Of a stretch of DNA of 38,760 nt, positions 34,144-38,760 are shown in pieces. The stretch is from Verrucomicrobiota bacterium (lineage in GTDB: Bacteria; Verrucomicrobiota; Kiritimatiellia; JAHIZV01), in the NCBI GenBank assembly GCA_018814445.1, contig JAHIZV010000024.1, positions 1 through 38,760 of the forward strand, given 5' to 3'. The position numbers were made by a program, and so were the translations under genes. Below the pieces are notes generated by a model. The model was not told the origin of the DNA, made no database searches, and saw nothing but the letters and a program-made list of their open reading frames with translations. Position 1 is the stretch's first letter, and each line of letters opens with the position of its first letter.

Positions 34144-34623
34144 TTATTCTTGAAAGAGCGGGTGGAGCAGATCGTGGAGATCCGTGAGGGACTGAGGAAT
34201 AACCTTCGTCTGCCCGAGCACCGGCATGAAGTTCGTATCGCCGGTCCAGCGGGGCACGATGTGATTGTGGATATGCTCGCGAAGTCCCGCGCCCGCGGCA
34301 TCACCGAGATTCAGGCCCACGTTGAACCCCTCCGCCTTCATGGCCCGCCGCAGGATGGTTACCGATTGCGTCGTGAGAGACATCATTTCAGATGCCTCAT
34401 CCGGCGTCATTTCTTCCAACCCCGCGATGTGGCGATAGGGGGCGACCATGAGGTGCCCGTTGTTGTAGGGATAGCGATTCATCAACACCAGGCTGTGCTC
34501 CCCGCGTTTCAGAACAAGATTGTTGCGATCGTCATCACCATGAATGATTCTGCAAATGAAACACCCCTGCTCTTTCGATTGCAGGATATAGTCCATTCGC
34601 CACGGCGCCCACATCTGTTTCAT
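34144..34623 (-). CDS. HIT domain protein
   Basis: Histidine-triad hydrolase or transferase acting on nucleoside phosphates; exact substrate unknown. The start at 34623 gives 159 residues. The N-terminus KQMWAPWRMDYILQ is typical of a bacterial Ap4A-related HIT subgroup. A CFIC cysteine pair follows, then RYPYNNGHLMVAPYRHIAGL and the triad HIHNHIVPRW. Alternative starts are ATG 34632 and GTG 34680. A TTGACA at 34668-34673 with TACTCG 18 nt later would place the transcript start near 34637, favouring the shorter forms. Confidence 0.88.
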   Translation of the reverse strand: MKQMWAPWRMDYILQSKEQGCFICRIIHGDDDRNNLVLKRGEHSLVLMNRYPYNNGHLMVAPYRHIAGLEEMTPDEASEMMSLTTQSVTILRRAMKAEGFNVGLNLGDAAGAGLREHIHNHIVPRWTGDTNFMPVLGQTKVIPQSLTDLHDLLHPLFQE

Positions 34624-34643
34624 CTCGCCCATCGCTGGGAGAT

Positions 34644-34723
34644 CGAGTAGCACAGGGCGGATTCGCCTGTCAAGGAACACAGATGAACTGAAACTTGTCG
34701 CGACTTCCCCGCCGCGCTAGGCT
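34644..34723. promoter_or_regulatory. divergent promoter region between HIT and MA-peptidase genes
   Basis: Minus strand: TTGACA (34668-34673), 18-nt spacer, TACTCG (34644-34649), toward the HIT gene. Plus strand: TTGTCG (34695-34700), 17-nt spacer, TAGGCT (34718-34723), toward the gene at 34747. The first -35 is perfect; both -10 boxes are weak. Confidence 0.3.
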
Positions 34724-34746
34724 AGGCACTCAGGTGGTCCTTCATT

Positions 34747-35628
34747 ATGCGCCGACAGTTGACAATTCACGGTCTGGTTCTGAGTCTCGCCATCGCGGTG
34801 AACGGTGTGCGGGCCGGAAGCTTCGAAACGATGGCCTGGTATGAAATCGAGAGCCGTGGACTGTCCGGACTGGGGCAGCGCGTTTTCGAGCAGGGCAAAG
34901 GACAGTGGATTCATGCCCGCAGCGATCATTTCATCTGTCACGCCGGCTCGATTGCGCGGATAGACGAGGTGCTTGCCAGGGCGGAATACGCGTACGGAAG
35001 AATGTCCGAGCTTCTGGGGCTGCCGGATTTGCAGGGCAGGGGGCACGTCTTTGTAATTGAAAGTCGCGAAGAGTGGGATCGCGTCATGAGGGAAGCTGGG
35101 GCGAGGGAGGAAGGGATTGCCGTTCACGTCGGGCGGGACATGTTTGTCCTGCGGGGAGCAGGAGAAGCATCTGTCAGCATACTCGACGTTCCGCACGAGA
35201 TGGTCCATTACCGGTTGCACAACGCGCCGCATTTCAGACTGCCCCTCTGGCTCGAAGAGGGGCTCGCACTTCGTTTTGGATGGCGGGTGGCAAAAATGTA
35301 CCGGGAGAAAGAAGGCTACCAGTTGACGCATGAGCAACCCGCGCTCGGTGCAGAGGAGCTTATCTCCATGCGGGAACTGCTGGAAGCAGAGCGTTATCCC
35401 GGGACCCAGGCTGAAATGCGGGCATTCTATCGCGAAAGCTCGGAGCTGGTACACGCCGTTTGGGACAATCTCACGCCCGATCAGTTCAGGGCGTGGATTC
35501 AGGCAACCGGGAGCAAAGGGCTGAACTGGGCGGAGGCCCTGAAGACCATGTTTGCATTCGAAGATAAGGACATAACTGCTATGCTCCAGCGCGTGGAGGG
35601 AAGAGCAGTGCAGTCGATAACGGAGTGA
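34747..35628 (+). CDS. secreted MA-type (gluzincin-like) metallopeptidase domain protein
   Basis: The 293-residue protein has a signal peptide (about 1-23, ending VRA), so it is exported. The zinc site HEMVH (150-154) is followed by the downstream Glu in LPLWLEEGLALRF (about 165-177). This is the pattern of the peptidase MA-like family (PF13485-type). The upstream part has a GHVFVIESREEWDRVM strand-helix typical of the same group. Substrate is unknown; the protein may cut peptides or have only a structural role. The stop overlaps the possible GTG start of holA, so the two may be cotranscribed. Confidence 0.75.
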   Translation: MRRQLTIHGLVLSLAIAVNGVRAGSFETMAWYEIESRGLSGLGQRVFEQGKGQWIHARSDHFICHAGSIARIDEVLARAEYAYGRMSELLGLPDLQGRGHVFVIESREEWDRVMREAGAREEGIAVHVGRDMFVLRGAGEASVSILDVPHEMVHYRLHNAPHFRLPLWLEEGLALRFGWRVAKMYREKEGYQLTHEQPALGAEELISMRELLEAERYPGTQAEMRAFYRESSELVHAVWDNLTPDQFRAWIQATGSKGLNWAEALKTMFAFEDKDITAMLQRVEGRAVQSITE

Positions 35629-35630
35629 TC

Positions 35631-36764
35631 ATGGCTGAGAACAAGAGCGGAAATGCGAACATTCATCTCTATTGCGGCGATGACGAGTACCAGGTCAGTC
35701 ATGCCGTCCGCGAATGCGTGAACGCGTTATGCCCCGTGGATCAACAGGCACTCGGACTCGACATTATTGACGGCGCAGTCAACAGCGCCGCTGAAGCGAC
35801 TGATGCCGTGACGAAATGTCTGGGTTCTCTGCGTACGGTCGGATTTTTCGGGGGACGAAAGGTAACCTGGCTTCGAGACGTGAATTTCATCGGCGAGACG
35901 CAGACCGGCAAGGCCAAAGAGGTGAAAGATCGTGTCGCCGTGCTGAGCGCGGAGATCAAGAAGGGACTGCAACCGGACCAGATACTCGTGATAAGCGCGG
36001 GAAAGGTGGACAAACGATCCGTGTTCTTCAAGGCATGTCAGAGCGCCGGCGCGGTGACGGTGTTTGCCATGCCTGACAAAGCTTATAAGGCTGAGGAACA
36101 GGCGCGCGGAACGGCGGCAGGAGCTTTTCGCGACGCGGGTCTTCAGATCAAATCCGAAGTCCTTGAACCGTTTCTCTCGAAGACCGGCATCGAGACGCGG
36201 CAGATCGTGCAGGAGATCGAGAAGCTGGCCGTTTACATGGGAGGCAGACGGGAAGTGACCGTCAACGACGTTGAGAACATCGTCTCTGCTTCTCGCGAAA
36301 GCGTGGCCTGGGATCTTGCCGACGCGGTGGGCACAGGAGATCTGATAAAATCTCTCACAATCCTGCGCCAGTTGGTCTTTCAGAAGGAAAGCGAAGTGGG
36401 GATCGTGATCTTGCTGGAGAGAAGGGTGAGGGACCTGCTTCTTTTCAGAACATGTCTCGATAAGGGTTGGCTCAGTCTGCAGGGCTCTCCGAAATGGGTG
36501 AAGCTGCAGTGGGGCAGCGACCCGGATATCGACAAGCAGTTGTCGCAGATCGAGAATGATCCACGGAGTATGAATCCTTTCAGAGCCGGGCGGCTGGGGC
36601 ATCAGGCGAGTACCCATTCGGTGAAGCGGTTGTTGCGATGGCAGGCTGAGGTGGGGCGCGCGCACGAAGCGATGGTGTCGAGCGGTCTGCCGCCCAGTCT
36701 GATCCTTGAGAACGTCATTCTGCGCATGCTGGGAAGTACGCAGAAGTCGGCTGTCGTGCGGTGA
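35631..36764 (+). CDS. holA: DNA polymerase III subunit delta
   Basis: Clamp-loader subunit that opens the beta sliding clamp. It has 377 residues. The N-terminal AAA+-like domain (IHLYCGDDEYQVSHAVRECV; GFFGGRKVTWLRDVNF) has no Walker A, as expected for delta. LEPFLSKTGIETRQIVQEIE and KLAVYMGGRREVTVNDVENI are family features. The helical collar domain follows (SITLRQL-like region; LLERRVRDLLLFR). I prefer ATG 35631, which has GGAG five bases upstream, over GTG 35625, which overlaps the previous stop. Confidence 0.85.
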   Translation: MAENKSGNANIHLYCGDDEYQVSHAVRECVNALCPVDQQALGLDIIDGAVNSAAEATDAVTKCLGSLRTVGFFGGRKVTWLRDVNFIGETQTGKAKEVKDRVAVLSAEIKKGLQPDQILVISAGKVDKRSVFFKACQSAGAVTVFAMPDKAYKAEEQARGTAAGAFRDAGLQIKSEVLEPFLSKTGIETRQIVQEIEKLAVYMGGRREVTVNDVENIVSASRESVAWDLADAVGTGDLIKSLTILRQLVFQKESEVGIVILLERRVRDLLLFRTCLDKGWLSLQGSPKWVKLQWGSDPDIDKQLSQIENDPRSMNPFRAGRLGHQASTHSVKRLLRWQAEVGRAHEAMVSSGLPPSLILENVILRMLGSTQKSAVVR

Positions 36765-36782
36765 GGAGTTGTTTCCGCTCGG

Positions 36783-36828
36783 TTGCACTATTTGTTCGAT
36801 TGACGTAGGATAAACAAAAAGGTAACTT
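36783..36828 (+). promoter_or_regulatory. candidate promoter of the PEP-CTERM gene
   Basis: There are two overlapping possibilities: TTGCAC (36783-36788), N17, TAGGAT (36806-36811); or TTGACG (36800-36805), N17, TAACTT (36823-36828). Each has one good and one poor box. The region is the only AT-rich stretch between holA and the gene. Confidence 0.3.
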
Positions 36829-36865
36829 GAACTTGATAAAGCTTATCAGGCTTGTGGAGGGTCAG

Positions 36866-37558
36866 ATGAACAGTGTCACCTCATGCATGAAATATGTGGC
36901 GTCAGCTATGATTGCGTTCCTTGCAGTTTCTTCGGGCACCGCCCGTGCCGATCTGCTTCTCGCTGACTACGAGGGCGGCGGCCTTTTCACGGGAGCTATA
37001 GGTGCGGCCAATCAGGGCGCGTCCGGCCTCGACCCCTCGGGCTCGAATGATGCCTATGACGCGGGCCTTTTCATGACAGTTGACTGGGCGACGCTGTGGA
37101 GCGGAGGTAGCAAGTTCGGCGCGATCGCGGACCTGAGCGGCAATGATACATACTCGTTCGATATCCGCGTTGGTGTCGGCCAACCAGTTGAAGCGGGCGC
37201 CAACTTCTATGCCCAGCTCAATGATGCCGGTGGGGGCTATTTTGAACAGTACATCTCACAGACACTGATCCTCGCGGACGGCAACTGGTATCGGGTGAAG
37301 TTTCCTATCAGCGGCATGAATAATGTCGCGGCCCCGAATCCCGCGGCACTGACGAACGCCTCCGGTGTCACGCTGGGAATGACGTTTGACTCGGACGGAG
37401 ATGACTTCCTTTTCAAGTCGGTCGACATCGACAACGTGCAGGTGACACAGGACGGGGTAACGGGGCTTGAAATTACCATAGTACCTGAAGCAAGTTCGCT
37501 GGCTTACCTGTTGCTTGGACTGGTGGCCCTGACCGCGAGGCGACTGCGCAGGAAGTAA
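36866..37558 (+). CDS. PEP-CTERM sorting domain protein
   Basis: The 230-residue exported protein has a signal peptide of about 33 residues (ending GTARA). The mature body is acidic and Gly/Asn/Asp-rich (LLLADYEGGGLFTGAIGA; GNDTYSFDIRVGVGQPVEA; VKFPISGMNNVAAPNP). This resembles a carbohydrate-binding beta-sandwich. The C-terminal signal VPEASSLAYLLLGLVALTAR (about 206-225) plus RRLRRK is a PEP-CTERM motif with variant VPEAS. Exosortase would cleave it for surface display; no exosortase gene is in this window. ATG 36866 has a perfect GGAGGG four bases upstream, so upstream TTG 36827 is rejected. A strong terminator follows. Confidence 0.85.
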   Translation: MNSVTSCMKYVASAMIAFLAVSSGTARADLLLADYEGGGLFTGAIGAANQGASGLDPSGSNDAYDAGLFMTVDWATLWSGGSKFGAIADLSGNDTYSFDIRVGVGQPVEAGANFYAQLNDAGGGYFEQYISQTLILADGNWYRVKFPISGMNNVAAPNPAALTNASGVTLGMTFDSDGDDFLFKSVDIDNVQVTQDGVTGLEITIVPEASSLAYLLLGLVALTARRLRRK

Positions 37559-37582
37559 AGCAGATTTCATCAATCGGGGGAG

Positions 37583-37614
37583 GGAGTGTCGCTTTCGGGC
37601 GGCGCTCCTTTTTT
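37583..37614 (+). terminator. intrinsic terminator after the PEP-CTERM gene
   Basis: The 10-bp stem GGAGTGTCGC / GCGGCGCTCC (two G-T pairs) encloses loop TTTCGG and is followed directly by six T residues (37609-37614). It begins 24 nt after the stop codon. Confidence 0.85.
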
Positions 37615-37625
37615 CGATGCAGGTT

Positions 37626-37778
37626 GCCGGATGTGGGATTCCTGATACCGGATGTCATTGTGAACTGACTGCGCCGAAGCGATCTTCAAGGTCGGACGTG
37701 AAGTTCATCCCGCGTCTGTCCCGGGCAATCCAGTGTTCACAGACGGTGATTCTTGTGATCCGGCATCTGACATCCAGT
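37626..37778. repeat. empty inverted heptad array E between PEP-CTERM and permease genes
   Basis: Left units start at 37626, 37633, 37640 and 37647 (GCCGGAT type). Right units, reverse complement, start at 37758, 37765 and 37772. The loop of about 104 nt has an inner inverted pair GTGAAC (37660-37665) and GTTCAC (37735-37740), but no gene. It lies between convergent genes, just past the terminator. Confidence 0.5.
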
Positions 37779-37781
37779 TGG

Positions 37782-38760
37782 CTACTCGGGTTGAGGTGCT
37801 GACTTCTCAGAGCCAAGCAGAATGGCGAGCCAGCGTGTCTCGTCACTGCTCTCAAGTGCGATCTTCACGATCATCGTCAGCGGGACGGAGAGGAGCATCC
37901 CAATCGGCCCTAGTACCCATCCCCAGAAAACCAGGGAGAGGAAGACGACAAGCGTCGAGAGTCCCAGGCCGCGGCCCATGATGCGGGGTTCGATGAAGCT
38001 TCCGAACACCGCGTTGATGACGATGTAAGCTGTCAACACCACCAGGGACTTACCCGGGCCGTATTGAATCAGTGCAACCAGCGTAGGAGGTATCGCAGCA
38101 ATGATCGATCCGATGTTCGGGACATAATTGAGTAGAAACGCGACGAGTCCCCAGAGAATCGGGTAGTCGACACCAAGAATGAGAAGTAGAACGGTGGCGC
38201 AGAATCCCGTAATCAGGCTGATGATGGACTTGATTGCCAGGTACTTATTTACGCTTTCAAAAAAACCGGCATAACTGCTCAGCGATGCGTCCGGATCCCC
38301 GAGCGCGGCGCGGATCTTGGCGGGCATGCTGGAGGCTTCAAGCATGATGAAGATGATGGTAATAAGGATCATGAACGCGTTCGTGAGCACACCGGTAAGG
38401 CTGGAGAGAGTTGTCCCGACCATCTGGAAGGCAACGGTCGGATCGAAGTAGTCTAACATTACGTCCGCCGATGTGTTGAACCCCTTTGACTGCAGCCAGT
38501 TGATCAGTTCGACAGTCTTATTGCGCAGACCATTCTGGTAGCTGGGTACCTTGCTGAGAAAGTCGGTCAGAGACGTCCCGACAAATGCGCCGACGGTGAG
38601 CGCGGCAGCCAGGATGACGACCACAACGACCAGTACCGCGAGAGGTGTGGGAAAGCGACGCTTCTGCAGAAAAATGAGCAGGGGAGCACACATGATCGAA
38701 ATGAAGGCAGCCAGAAGGAAAGGAACAACAATCGGTGCGGCAGCGCGCATGCCCGCGACA
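37782..38760 (-). CDS. AI-2E family transporter (PerM-like), 5' end beyond the window
   Basis: Inner-membrane protein of the AI-2E/PerM exporter family; actual substrate unknown. At least 322 residues are visible from an ATG at 38750. The frame stays open to the window edge, and the conserved first helix is incomplete, so the true start probably lies outside. AAAPIVVPFLLAAFISIMCA, a long soluble middle part (about 65-130), VDYPILWGLVAFLLNYVPNI and GSFIEPRIMGRGLGLSTLVV are family hallmarks. It is transcribed toward the PEP-CTERM gene. Confidence 0.92.
   Translation of the reverse strand, partial: VAGMRAAAPIVVPFLLAAFISIMCAPLLIFLQKRRFPTPLAVLVVVVVILAAALTVGAFVGTSLTDFLSKVPSYQNGLRNKTVELINWLQSKGFNTSADVMLDYFDPTVAFQMVGTTLSSLTGVLTNAFMILITIIFIMLEASSMPAKIRAALGDPDASLSSYAGFFESVNKYLAIKSIISLITGFCATVLLLILGVDYPILWGLVAFLLNYVPNIGSIIAAIPPTLVALIQYGPGKSLVVLTAYIVINAVFGSFIEPRIMGRGLGLSTLVVFLSLVFWGWVLGPIGMLLSVPLTMIVKIALESSDETRWLAILLGSEKSAPQPE

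Overview
The window looks like one contiguous stretch of chromosome from a Gram-negative bacterium. LpxD (lipid A), BamA and Skp (outer membrane) show the envelope type. A PEP-CTERM surface protein, free-standing S23-like four-helix-bundle genes, moderately high GC and several TTG/GTG starts fit the PVC superphylum. Kiritimatiellota is my best guess, but this is inference and no 16S rRNA is present.

Layout, plus strand first. 1-3132: end of gap, then pgk, tpiA and secG (lower glycolysis plus a translocase subunit). 3146-10826: a complete peptide ABC importer operon (oppA, oppB, oppC, oppD, oppF). It is interrupted at two gene junctions by S23/IVS-type four-helix-bundle genes. Each lies between inverted arms of short tandem units: a 13-mer array at about 5010-5956 and a 7-mer array at 8338-8828. 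10964-12184: a DUF1015 protein. 12275-12351 (minus): tRNA-Asp. 12494-13609: an unknown membrane protein. 13798-13871: tRNA-Gln, leading into prs, rplY, pth, rpsF, ssb, rpsR, rplI, dnaB, bamA, skp and lpxD, all closely packed to 23112. 23316-25940: clpB, cut by an in-frame TAA. 26053-26511: a DUF151 nuclease-like protein.

The minus strand from 34623 down to 26550 carries a HIT protein, then the conserved cluster phoH, 7TM-HD phosphodiesterase (PgpH type), ybeY, CorC-type CBS protein, mgtE and recO. This mixes RNA processing, probable c-di-AMP turnover, Mg2+ transport and recombination. 34747 onward on the plus strand: a secreted MA-type metallopeptidase-like protein, holA, and a PEP-CTERM protein with a good intrinsic terminator. 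The last gene (minus) is an AI-2E family permease running off the window edge.

The main discovery candidate is a family of inverted arrays with a fixed 7-nt period (13-nt in one case). They sit at or just beyond the 3' ends of genes at 5010-5956, 8338-8828, 10794-10894, 12193-12263 and 37626-37778. Unit sequence differs at each locus, but the period and inverted layout are kept. Two enclose four-helix-bundle genes and three are empty. I read them as IVS-like elements that could fold into long RNA stems within operon transcripts. Other points: a roughly 135-residue beta-rich insertion in OppB, a 104-nt overlap between the HD gene and ybeY, and several palindromes upstream of genes.
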